A stretch of 64,000 nucleotides of DNA from Daedaleopsis sinensis. Lineage: Eukaryota; Basidiomycota; Agaricomycetes; Polyporales; Polyporaceae. A program made the translations under genes and the position numbers. The DNA is taken from positions 3,968,001-4,032,000 of the forward strand of contig CM066301.1 of the NCBI GenBank assembly GCA_033807695.1, written 5' to 3'. Position 1 is the stretch's first letter, and each line of letters starts with the position of its first letter. The notes beneath the pieces were generated by a model. The model searched no databases, was not told the DNA's origin, and was given only the letters and a program-made list of their open reading frames with translations. Shown one piece after another: positions 1-10,362 of the stretch.

Positions 1-22
1 GACCGACTTCGCTCCCATACTC

Positions 23-831
23 TTAACGATCCTCAGCCCATTCCTGAGAACCAGCGGGTCAGTACTGCATGATAACGAATCAGACAAGAGTAACACTTAC
101 GTTCTCCTTCTTGATTTGGGCCTGCCGTGCAAAGAACGTGTAAGGGGACGAGGACAAGGTGGTAGAAGGACAGAGTGTGCACATACCTCCTCCTCAGGGG
201 TGAAGTCGTTAACAATGTTGAAGAGCTTCCGGATCTCCTCAGGCGTCTTGCCCTTGATCATGTTCGCGACCGTCTTGCAGCCAACGTCCCTGCGGATCGC
301 AGCGCGTCAGCACGCCTGCACACGGACTGGATCGCAGGAAACCGTGCTCACAAGAGGGGCTTGATGTCGAGGTAGTTCGCGGCGAGGATGATCTCGAAGA
401 GCATCTCCTGGTCCACGGTGATGAACTTCTGGTCCCACTCGCTGATGTCCGTCGTCCGCTTGCGGGTCTCGTCCTGGCTCTGCTCAGAGTCCGCCGCGGG
501 GAGCGGCTCACCCCGGTGGTGTTCGCAGTACTCGAGGACCTGAAAGGCGGCGTGCGTCAGATACCAGGAGCGCAGGGGGCGGAAGGCCATGTCGACACAA
601 TGCCACTCACCTTCTTCAGGACGCTGGACGAGACGTTCGGGAGCGGAATCGGCTGGTCGCTCTCACCGACATCTACACAACGACGAGGAAGAAAACTGTC
701 AGCACCGCGCAGAGCCGTGATTTATGGAGGTGTGGCGTACCCTCGAGCATGTTCTTGATGAGTACACTGCGCTCGGCGACTTCCTTGTCGACGACAAACT
801 GCTCGTTATCGGAGGTGACGAGGAGAACCAT
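23..831 (-). CDS. SKP1: SKP1, SCF ubiquitin ligase adaptor
   Basis: Adaptor that links cullin to F-box proteins in SCF E3 ligases (nucleus and cytosol). Six exons join in one frame to about 161 aa, the usual family length: 831-741, 672-611, 539-352, 289-187, 121-101 and 43-23. All junctions are GT-AG. The N-terminal BTB/POZ-like fold is visible (start [12 protein letters not shown], then VLIKNML and IPLPNV). The C-terminal cullin/F-box binding half has [37 protein letters not shown] and the ending NEWAEDR. The start is the ATG directly before the conserved LVTSDNE motif. The last coding exons are only 21 nt each. Three F-box genes, its likely partners, lie in the same window, but none is adjacent, so no operon-like link is implied. 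Confidence 0.97.
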
Positions 832-1075
832 GGTGGACGAGTGTGTTAGCGGAGAGTCGGGAGGGGGCGATGGTGGGTAGATGAAAGCGAGATGCGGAGT
901 CGCGCGTACTTGGGCGTACTTAGATACTCGATTACATAAGCACGAGCGCTGCGCAAGGGTGGCACAAAGCGCGCCTGAACAGTGAGTACCTTGAAAGCTG
1001 CTGCCTTGTGGCCCTACCACTCACTTCCGAATCCTTCCTTGTCTTGTCTTCGTCCTCGCACGGGCCTCTGTTACT

Positions 1076-1732
1076 ATGTCTCTCCAGGCCATGTGGCGAT
1101 GTGCGGATATCCTGCATAGTCCGTTCAGGATAGCCGGTGAGTAACCCTGACTCGAACACGCCCTGCGTTCTGAATTGGTATCCGCCCAATGTGTCCGTCA
1201 CAGGTTTAGGCCAGGTCCGCACGGCCACGAAGCGTGCTGGCGGCACCGTGTCCAACCACGGAGGCTCCCCCGGAAAGCGGCTCGGCGTGAAGAAGTTCTC
1301 AGGTGCGCGCTGCGGTGCTGCTAGCTTTGTCCCGCCGCTCACGCACGCCGCCCCCTCCCCCTCCCCCATACCACGCAGATGAGTATGTCATTCCCGGAAA
1401 CATCCTCGTGCGCCAGCGCGGCACGGTCTTCCACCCCGGACAGCACGTACGTCCCCCGCTTGTACGCCCTTCTTTTGTGTGCACTGGCCAACGGGCTTGT
1501 CCAGGTGAAAATGGGGCGCGACCACACGCTGTACGCGACCGTCCCCGGGTTCGTGCGCTTCTACAAGATGCCGGGCTCGCGCGCGGACCGCAAGTTCATC
1601 GGTGTTGTCTTGAACAAGGGCGAGAAGCTCCCTCGCGACGAGACTGTGCGCGGCCGGAGTCGGTTCTTTGGGCTCGTCGACCTGAACGCTTTGACCAAGG
1701 AGCCCACAATACAAGCGACAGCGTCAACATGA
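1076..1732 (+). CDS. MRPL27: Mitochondrial ribosomal protein bL27m
   Basis: Component of the large subunit of the mitochondrial ribosome. Four exons (1076-1136, 1210-1302, 1379-1446, 1505-1732) give 149 aa in one frame. The first ~20 residues (MSLQAMWRCADILHSPFRIA) look like a mitochondrial targeting leader. The L27 core follows: SPGKRLGVKKFSG, then VIPGNILVRQRGTVFHPG and MGRDHTLYATVPGFVRFYK. The start is the first ATG of the exon that splices in frame; the acceptor is TTAG at 1209, because the nearby CCAG would break the frame. It sits tail-to-tail with the F-box gene that ends at 1993. Confidence 0.94.
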
Positions 1733-1992
1733 CATGGACGCACTGTCCCGCAGGCTGGTTCAATGTAGAGATAGCTCCCATTGGCAACCGCGTATCGTAC
1801 ACCGTCATATCCCCTCTAATACTATAGTACTTATGCATGCATGTGGGGAAGCACCCGCCTAAACGCGGTCTTCTAGCTAGGTACACAAGAACAGCACAGG
1901 AGAGCATACACAAAAGCAGAGACAAATTATACATACAGATGAATCTTCAGATCCTCGTAGCAGAGATGCCCGCGGCTTGGTAGACGTCGAGT

Positions 1993-3882
1993 TTACCAGA
2001 CGGGGTTATTCGGGAACTCGATGTCGGGGATATCTGGGGGGTCGAGGTCGACATTCTCAACCTCCTCGCGCAGCATCGCGAGGTCGGTGTCCGCCATGTC
2101 CTCCACATTCTCGTAGTGCGGCATGCAGAGCGAGAGACGTTTGAGCGCATGGCCTTGAGCTTTTCGCGCCCGCGCGAACTTCCACCACTGGAGAGAGGAC
2201 CACGTCTTGTCGTCGACGAGTGTAATGGTCTCCAGGACGGGGCATGTCGACTTGCCGGTGATGGCGTCCGGGGTAGAGAGCGCGGACACGACGGCCCTGC
2301 AGAACCCGCTGTCGGTGATGTTCTGGAGGTGGATATGGAGGGTGCGAAGGGAGGGCATAAAGGTCAGCACCTGCTGCCAGACATCCTTCGCGAAGCCGGT
2401 GTGCGGGTGGTAGTACTGCGTCTCTGCGATCGTGAACTCCTCGAGCTGCGAGAGGTCGAGCGTCTTAGCTATCGAGAGGAGGAGAGGGCCGGACACGGTC
2501 GGCATGTCGCCCCCGACGTCGATCCCCTGCGCGATCGTCGCAGTGACCTGGAACGGGTGTCCGCCTGCTATGCCCCCGATGATCACGCCGCCCGCGGCGG
2601 ACCGGTATGCGACCTGCAGCTTGCGAATGTCGCGCAGGGGGTGCCCCTCGCTCAAGGTGTTCGGGATGCCGAAGAGGAAGCGGAAATCACTCCTGCGCTC
2701 GAGCCACACGCTGATGCGTAGGTGGCAGTTGGGGATGATGAGCCGGCTGAGGAGGCTCGAAGTCACGGTCGCAGAGCAACGCGCTATGTCAATCCGCCGG
2801 AGATTGTCTAGACGAATCTGCCGCGGCGGCTGCTCGTCGTCTTCGAGTTGGTCGTTCATGACGAAGCGCGCCTTGACGGTAAGGAGGACTTCGAGGACGG
2901 GGGCTGCCTCGAGGATCTGCAGAAGCTGCGACAGCTCCATCGTGATGAGGTCGCGCTTTCTGCCTCTGATATACAGCTCCTTCAGGTTCGTATACGTGAC
3001 GCAACCCATGCGCGGGTACGAGTAGCATAGCTTCAGGCTGCTCAGACGCGGTGTGTTGCCGCCGAAGACGGCGGGGAGCGCAAAGCACTTGCCATCGTTC
3101 CGGACGTGATAGAGATGGAATGTCTCCAAATTGGGTGCGGGCGTATCAATCAGGGTGGAGAGCAGCTGAGAGACGTTTCCGTCGTCGTCATGTAAGTGCA
3201 TCCAGGGGATGTATATACGGTGCACACGACTCATTTGTGTCACTATGCGGTCGACGATGTCCTTGGAATTGCCGACGTTCGCTTGGTAGTCAACGACGAA
3301 TGTGAGAGGTGCGTCTACGGAACGCTCGAGGCAGGTGAGCGCCGCGTCGGGGTATCGGGTGCTGACCTGGGTCCAGAGCGAGGAGCACGCGAGGGCAATG
3401 GCCCGCCAACGGTAGCAGACGTGTGAGAAGTACGCCCACGAGCACGAGCCGAAGGACGAGCTGAGGGGAACGTCATAGTCTTGCAGGAGGTCGACGAAGA
3501 CAAGCGCTAGGAGATCTGGGGATAGTCGGTGTATGGGTCGAAGGGAGTTGCGATAGCGTTTGAGCAGAGCGACCGACTGGTCAAGGCTCTCTATCTGGAC
3601 GACACGGTCAGTGAGAACTGACTGCTGCGGCTGGTCTACTGGTAATGCATACCTTCTCGGCGATGTTATGAGGGTCTGTCGTACTGCAGGGATGTCAGGA
3701 TTGGGGTTAGCGCGGTCGTAACAGGAAGACTAGGATACTCACTGAGGCCCATTCCATTCCGGCAGGTCCCACAGATTAGGGTCGAGTATGTGTGTGAGGG
3801 TCAACCTCGTCTGGCCAGGATCCACCGTGTCTTCTGGACGGGGTAGAAGAGGTGTACCCGGGAGGGCAGACACAGTCGCCAT
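1993..3882 (-). CDS. F-box protein with LRR-like C-terminal region
   Basis: Predicted substrate receptor of an SCF ligase. Exons 3882-3743, 3683-3653 and 3594-1993 give 590 aa in one frame. The F-box lies near residues 60-120 (SLDQSVALLKRYRNSLRPIH, LSPDLLALVFVDLL, YFSHVCYRWRAIALACSSLW). It is followed by about 450 residues of degenerate leucine-rich segments (for example NLRRIDIARCS, MPSLRTLHIHL, VLETITLVDDKTW) typical of the expanded agaricomycete F-box families. The C-terminus is acidic (ENVDLDPPDIPDIEFPNN). The substrate cannot be predicted. The start is the only in-frame ATG upstream of the first intron. Confidence 0.9.
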
Positions 3883-4587
3883 GGGTGGGAACTAAGGAGG
3901 ACACAGGGGAGATGCGATGGTGGTCAGACCGACAAGAGCTGTAGTCGGATTTGACGCCAGAAGGGATCTGGCAGGACCCTTAATATGATCCCACAGGCTT
4001 CGCGAGCTGGAGTCACCCCCTGGTCACCCCAGCTCGGTGTCGAGCACTGCGTCTGCCTTCTAATACGTCACCTCGACCACAAACTAGGCATGTGTGCCCT
4101 CTGATCACAACGACCTGTGCGAGTCTTGCCATTGCGGGGTATTAGGGTCCAGGACGCCTAACGGATCCAGACGCGCGGAGATCGTCCCGAGACAAAGAAA
4201 GACGGGGAAAGGGCTAGGCAGGCGGCGGAGGACATCGTAGTCGGGAGCAGAGGGTGAGTGCCACTTGCTCGTCGGGACGCAAGGGAGGCACGGAGAGGTC
4301 CATCGATACTGCTCCCCCCGATCACCAGATTCCCGTTCCATACCTTCCCCATTTCCCGCCTGAAACCAACTTCAGATCGATTACTTATAGTCGACTATAC
4401 GTTCCGCCTACTTATGAGCAATCATATGCTTGTTCGAAGCGTGGTCGCTCAAGAATAACCTCCTTCGCAACTAGTATCCACGGTTGTTGCTCGCACCATG
4501 TCCAGCAAGATTCTCACTGTCCCGGGCCCAGTCTCTCTTTCTCACCGACCCCCAACGCTGACCAGCTGAAACATACTGTCGCCTGCA
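3883..4587. other. Divergent intergenic region, F-box / DUF3074
   Basis: About 700 bp between two genes that start away from each other, so it should hold both promoters. I see no ORF with family resemblance, no tRNA and no repeat longer than a few bases. A short GGTCACCCC motif occurs twice near 4010-4030. Confidence 0.6.
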
Positions 4588-5669
4588 ATGTCCGCCTCTG
4601 ATCTGTACTTGTCTATCACCCCATTGAAGATCTCCGGTGCGACCTCCTTTGTGCCACTGCCAGTGGCACCCAATCCCTGATCTAAAGTCTCTCGCCAGAG
4701 ATCCCAGCGGAGGATGCCATCATCAAGGCAGGGCGCGAGCTCCTAGACTCCACCTCCACCTGGAAGCAAGGCAAGGCCTACCAGCACAACAAGGTCAAGA
4801 CCTTCCACCGCTCCAAAGGGCCCAAAGACGGCACCGCCTGGTACGGCCGCGTCAGCGAGCACCCGAAGGAAGAGGGCACCTTCGCCGACTTCTGGCGCAT
4901 GCTCGGGGAGGACAAAGCAGAGAACGAGCAGAAGTGCGTCGCCCGCCTTTTCATTGTCTCCGCTGCGCGAGGGAGCAAACGCGCACGCGCCCGCGTCCCG
5001 ACAGGTACATCCCCGACATCCAGAAGGTGCAGCTCATCAAGCGCATCTCCCCGACCCAGTCCGTCTGGACGCTCTTCTACCATCTCACTCCCCCGATCTC
5101 CCCCCGTGTCTTCACGGTGGTGCAGACGACGTGGCTCAGCGAGTCCTCGCCAAAGACAGGGTAGGTGCATGTCCTGCGCACGCTCAGCGGCGCCGTCCGG
5201 GCTTCCGAAGATCTGAATCTGAAATCGCCCCAGCATCATCGTGTCCATTCCGGTGGACGTGACGGGAGATGAGGAATACGCCAAGCTCGAGGAGAAGGGC
5301 GTCAAGGGGCGCTACGTCGCCGTGGAACGCATCACGGAGCGCGACGACGGCACGCTCGAATGGCGCATGGCGACGTCGAGCACGCCCGGCGGCAGTATTC
5401 CGCAGTTCGTCGCAGACTCGTCCATGGCGAGCACGATCTCCCGGGTACGTCTTCCCTGCGGACGTCTGTGCTGTTCGTGCGGACTGACATGCGTTCGCTC
5501 TGTACAGGACGTGACCTGGTTTGTCGAATATTTGGCCAAGACTCGTGAATCAGGAGCTGTTCCCGCCACGACGACGGAGGTGCATGCGGAGGCTCCCAAG
5601 GTAGAAGCGGCGCCCAACGCTGCCGCCGCAGAGGCTTCTGGTGCTGGTGCAGCCGGTGCGACTGCTTGA
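4588..5669 (+). CDS. DUF3074 (START-like) domain protein
   Basis: Exons 4588-4636, 4699-4933, 5005-5160, 5234-5444 and 5508-5669 give 270 aa. Conserved DUF3074 segments appear in order: STSTWKQGKAYQHNKVKTFH, GTAWYGRVSEH, FWRMLGEDKAENEQKYIPDI, TLFYHLTPPISPRVFTVVQ, VSIPVD, GRYVAVERI and GGSIPQFVADSSMASTIS. DUF3074 is a fungal relative of the START lipid-binding fold, so hydrophobic-ligand binding is the family-level guess; no substrate is known. The last ~45 residues are an Ala/Glu-rich low-complexity tail (AAAEASGAGAAGATA). No signal peptide or membrane segment is seen. Confidence 0.88.
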
Positions 5670-5890
5670 ATATAGTCGCTTTCGGTTTGGACGCGCTTGC
5701 AGAGTCTTTCAATGGAACAGTGGAGTTCGAGCCTCTCTGGCTCGAACCTACGCTTGAATTTAATTCTTCTGAACCGCCTGTAGAACTGATATCGAAGCCA
5801 GGCTCTTGGGATCTTCCCTAGCAAATCCGTTCGTACCCTGCTTCCAAGTACTCATACACACACGTGTTGCCCACCGTGACTGCGCTCGAA

Positions 5891-8347
5891 TCACGCCAAC
5901 TCCAAGTACCGTTCCACTGCGAACCACAGAACAGAGGTTCGTGTCAGTCAGAGTGCCGATACGTCTCGGAAATTGGGAAGCCCGGAAGCTCAGGCCTCAG
6001 GAGCAACGCACCTTCCCAGCTCGTCACTGCCTCGTTCCACAGCTTGACCTCGTGCTGCCGCGTGCCCCCGAAGTGCTCCACGAAGTCGTGCCCGAACACC
6101 GCCTCCTCGCGCGCGATGCTCTCGGGGCGCATCATGCGCTCCGTCGCCGCCTCGAGGGACTGCGGGAGCATCTTCACCTGTGCCCGTCCGCGCACGTATA
6201 CATATACAATCGGAGGAGCGTTCAACGTTCAGCGTTCACGCACGCAGCGAGCGCACCAGTCGACGAGGAAGGAGGGAGAAAGGTTCGGCCGTCAGCAACC
6301 CTGTAGGAACCACAGAGACCACACAGGCCAGACACGCACCTTGCCCGCCTTCCTGTCCTCCGCCGTGAGTTTCCCGACGGGCGGGCCCGGGAGGGCCAGC
6401 CGCTGCGCGATCCCGCGCAGGCCGAGCGCGAAGATGGCGCTGAGCGCAAAGTACGGGTTCATGTCCGCGCCGGGCACGCGGATCTCCATGCGCGTCGCGG
6501 ACGGCGGCACCGACGGCGGGGAGATGACGCGCACGGACGCCGCGCGCGAGTCGTACCCGTACGTGACCGCGTTCGGCGCCCAGAAGGCCTCGCCGCCGAC
6601 GAGGCGCTTATAGCCGTTGATCGTCGGCACGACCTGCGTGGGCCGGGACGCGAGGGACGCGCGACGGGGCAGGATGTCAGGCATGAGACTGCGGGGGGAG
6701 CATGAAGGGGACGCACCATAGGCATGACTGCGGTGTGACGAGTTTAAGCGTCAGTGTGTCCGTCTCTCAGGATATCGCGACGGGAGATTGGAATTCATGT
6801 AAGAGCGCACCATCAGGGAGACCGTCGAGGATGCCGGCGAGGAACCATTCGCCTTCCTGGCTGAGGAACTTGGTGTCCTCGTACTGGGCGTTTGCACGGC
6901 CGGTCTTGAGCTCTGCGTCTGACACGGCGAAGATATTCTTCCCGCTCGCGTCACGGATGGAGACGTGAATATGTCTGTTCACCGAGGGATATCAGCGAGA
7001 GTGCGCGTCTTGTCAAACACCCTCGAACATACCCGCTGCACCCGGGCAGCTAGTGAAAGTCAGCGTTCGGTTGCTGGAATTTTGATGATTTCTACTCACG
7101 TTGCCCCACGGCTTCGCCATGAAGCTCGGCACGACGCCCCGTTTCATGCCGACGCTCTTGGCAAGAAACTTGAAAAGGATGGCGTTGTCTGCCATGCGCA
7201 GGGCGTCGGTATACGCAAGAGCTGTCTCGTACACTCCAGGGCCGGTCTCCGTATCTAATTGCAATGAGCGAGTGCGATGGTGACAGGTTAATTAGCGTAC
7301 GATGTCCTTCGATAGGCACCTGGAACTTGACACTCTCGTCGAAGAGGTCGTTGAAGTACTCGGTATTGAGCTGTGTGCGGAGCAATGAATACCCGTGCAC
7401 TAGAAGAAGTTATGAGTAACAGCGCGGACATCGAAACGTTACGCAGCACTTACTCCCCGGGGTCAGGGGCTCAAGATCCCTATAGTTCTTCTTTGCAAGG
7501 GATTCTGGAGTCTCTAGACAAGGTTTTGTGCATCAGAAGCAGGCATTTTCCGGCGACTCTGTAGCAGACGATACCTTTGAATTGGAAGTACTGTCAATGA
7601 ATCGAGAGGTAACGGTAAGCGGCCAATGATGTCATCATGCCGCGACGACCTGCCTCGTATTCACAACCAGCCATGCATTTCCAGCCGTTCAGCTGTGCCT
7701 TGGTGACAACCTGGCGTAGGACTCCGCGCGGGTCTGCGCAGATGGGGTCCTTGGTGTCCGGATCCAGGAAGGAGACCAGGAAGAACGGGACGTTGTTCTC
7801 CCAGGGTATCCTGCGGTAGGTCGCGAGATCGATGCAGGCGATGAGATCGCGGTACCCGTTGGCTCGGTTGGATATGAGGAGCTCTTTGGAGTAGACGGTG
7901 TCGTGCATGTCCCATCCGCTGCAGCGAGCGTCGGCCGTCAGTACGTTCCGGGTGCTTGCTCCCTAGGCGGAGGCACTCACAAGATCACACTGCAGAAGTT
8001 GAAGCCATCGGAGCTGGCGGCGCTGAGAAACTTCTCCTTGGACTGGGTCGTATTGATAAGACGAACGCATACATCCACTTAGGAGATGCCCCTACCATGT
8101 ATTTCCCTCTCAAGACACCATCGACTGCAATAGACATATGAGCGATGGATGGCCACATTTGAGGTGTGGGTACTCGCCATCGATGCCTAAAGTTTCCGAG
8201 GGTGAGCCTACTAATCCAAGATGCTCAACTATAGGGCTTACCGGCCACTTTGACCTTGGAGTCGCCCTCCAGCAAGGCTTCCAAGTCCGCAATAGAACTC
8301 GGAGCCTTTGCGGTGGGTGAGACACTGGCAAGATTCTCGTTTGGCAT
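5891..8347 (-). CDS. Class-I glutamine-synthetase-like enzyme (FluG-type GS domain)
   Basis: ATP-dependent amide-ligase family protein; the substrate may be an amine other than ammonia. Fifteen exons sum to 1479 nt (492 aa) in a single frame. Motifs in order: GVLRGKYM, FCSVIFGWDMHD, SNRANGYRDL, CADPRGVLR, CEYEYFQFKETPESL, EPLTPGMHGYSLLR, the metal-binding EGHHTETGPGVYE, MAKPWGNLPGCSGHIHVS, PTINGYKRLVGG, SATRMEIRVPGADMNPY and a C-terminus ending YLELA. Exons: 8347-8242, 8186-8178, 8124-8096, 8042-7981, 7918-7654, 7590-7575, 7513-7454, 7399-7301, 7254-7100, 7049-7033, 6974-6811, 6727-6717, 6633-6340, 6177-6012, 5916-5891. Four micro-exons (9, 16, 17, 11 nt) are needed to keep conserved motifs. 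Two introns appear to use GC donors (7653 and 8177). All usual GS metal and nucleotide motifs are present, so it is probably active. Confidence 0.9.
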
Positions 8348-8584
8348 TTTGAAAACAGGCCTTCCGTGTCAGTTTACGCAGAAAGTGGTTTATCGCAGCA
8401 CAAACAAACCGGGAGATAACAAAGTCGATGGTGGTGATGCTACTGAACCACACCTAGCCGATGGCGCCCATGACGCAGGGATAGACGCCAGATCGCGATT
8501 GTATGTCTACCGTGACCGTGACGCTCTGCCAGTGACTCGCGCTTGCAAGCTTTCTGGCAAGATCCCATACACAGTGCGGTTAGC

Positions 8585-10011
8585 ATGTCCTCAGAATCCG
8601 CGGCTCCCCATGCAAACATCGCAGTACCTTCTCCTGTGTCCGCCTTAGCCTTTGGACCCGATAGCGCTCTTTGTGTAGGCTCAGGTGCGTGAAAATGACA
8701 TCGAACCTTCGTCCGCGGTGCGAATGACTACTAACGAATGTGATGCACCAGATGACGGGAGTGTACGGTGGTACCACCTGCCCTCGACCAAGGTCTCTCG
8801 AGCGATCAAGCCGCTCGGCGCCGAGATCTCGTCCATCGCCTGGCTCACGATGAAGAAAAACGAGCCAGACGCGGTCTGGGTCGCGTGCGGCCGCAAGGCC
8901 CTGCGCTTCCCCGCGAGCCTCAGCGCGGCGCAGAAGATGATCATGGCAGCGGAGGACGCGACCGCGTCGCTCGAGCTCGGCGAGGACGAGGACGACGTCC
9001 TGAACGAGGCACGCTCCTCTCCGCCGCTCTCCCCGGGGACCCCCTCGCGCTCACATGCATGTGGATCAGCCAGCTCAGCGTCGGCGACGGCGGGAAGCAC
9101 CTCGCCTTCAGCTCCGACTCCGGCGCGGTCGGCGTCGTCGACCTCTCGTCGCTCGCAGTCAGACGCATGCGCAGCCGGCACAACACGGTGCGCTTTCCTG
9201 CCATCTCCGTGTACATGTGTGGCAGCTCATCGAACCCCAAACAACTACGATCTTAGGTCTGTGGGTCCGTGAAGTCGATCCCGGACCGCCCTAACGAGCT
9301 GGTGAGCGGCGGATACGACTCTGCGCTCCTGCACTTCGACGCCGCCCAGGGCACGATCCTGTCCCGCTTCGATATCAGTGAGTATCCTCCCCCTTTCCCC
9401 CCGGCCTGCTGCCAATACAGACCGCCCGCACGTCCGCCGACTCACTAACGTGCGTACTACCCAGCCGCCCCCGCCCCCTCCGCCAGCGAAGGCGTGTCGC
9501 TCTCTCCCCCCTTCGTGCTGTCCGTGTCCGTCAGCGCCAGCGGGCTGCTCGCCGCCGCCACCGCGGACGGCCGCGTCTGGCTCGGCGGCGGGGGCGAGAA
9601 GCGGCCGAACTCGAAGAAGCGCGCGCGCAAGTGGGACGGGCTCAAGGAGGGCGAGGGCATCTGGATGCAGGTCGCCGACGGCCCCGTCGTCGCGGTGTGA
9701 GTGCCCCTCCCTGCTCCCTGCTCTTCAGACCATGCGCGTGACTGACCGGTGACCACGACTGCTGCTGCTACTGCTATTGGCTTAGGGCGTTCACTTGCGC
9801 GGACGCGTTCGTGACGTGCTCCCTGCTGGGGAGCATCGCCCAGTACTCGGTGTCCCGGAACGATGGAGGAATGCTGGAGGCTGCCAAGATATGGGAAGCT
9901 GTGACTCGTGGCGTGGAGAAGGTGAACGCTATGGCAGCGGACGGGTCGTACATTATCCTCGGCGGTTTCGACGCAAAGGGCAAAGGGATCGTAGAGGTAT
10001 GGTCTAGATGA
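8585..10011 (+). CDS. WD40-repeat protein, WDR53-like
   Basis: Six exons (8585-8684, 8752-9008, 9074-9187, 9257-9377, 9465-9696, 9786-10011) give 349 aa. WD-type blades are visible: VSALAFGPDSALCVGSDDGS, DDVLNE then LSVGDGGKHLAFSSDSGAVG, ELVSGGYDSALLHFDAAQG, LSVSVSASGLLAAATADGRV, VVAVAFTCADAFVTCSL and an ILGGFD blade near the end. The DVLNE plus LAFSSDSGA arrangement resembles WDR53, a candidate substrate receptor of CUL4-DDB1 ligases; that role is inferred. The 9009-9073 intron only keeps the frame and the VLNE motif if its donor is GC. A basic insert (KRPNSKKRARKWDG) could be a nuclear signal. The promoter is shared with the GS-like gene (237 bp between starts). Confidence 0.8.
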
Positions 10012-10362
10012 CATCGTCTTGAGGTGAAGGGACGAGCTTGTCACTCGGTCTACCTGCGCGAACAACGTACAACGTAGGCCGCCATGGAAGTCGCGCATTA
10101 TGAACCCTCGCATCACATTAAACTAAGTTGAATATAGGACATCCCTGCTGTTGCAAGCCGTGCGTAATTTTCGTGTAGGTGCGTGTAGATATACAACGCG
10201 TAGTTAGTGTACGTTATCGACCAGTACTATCCCGATCAGTATGCGTAACCCGGCCACTCAGCACTCAGTACTCAGTACTCAACCCGGACACGACGCGACT
10301 ATCGTACATGAGATGACCCCGTAAAACTTGACATCCGACAAACCCAGGCCCGGGCCCGAGCC
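10012..10362. other. Convergent 3' intergenic region
   Basis: About 350 bp between two genes that end towards each other. It carries a short tandem of CACTCAGTACT-like units near 10260-10280 and nothing else that I recognise. Confidence 0.6.

Noticed and set aside
5332..5824. Minus-strand frames over the DUF3074 exons
   Set aside because: Antisense shadows of well-supported exons.
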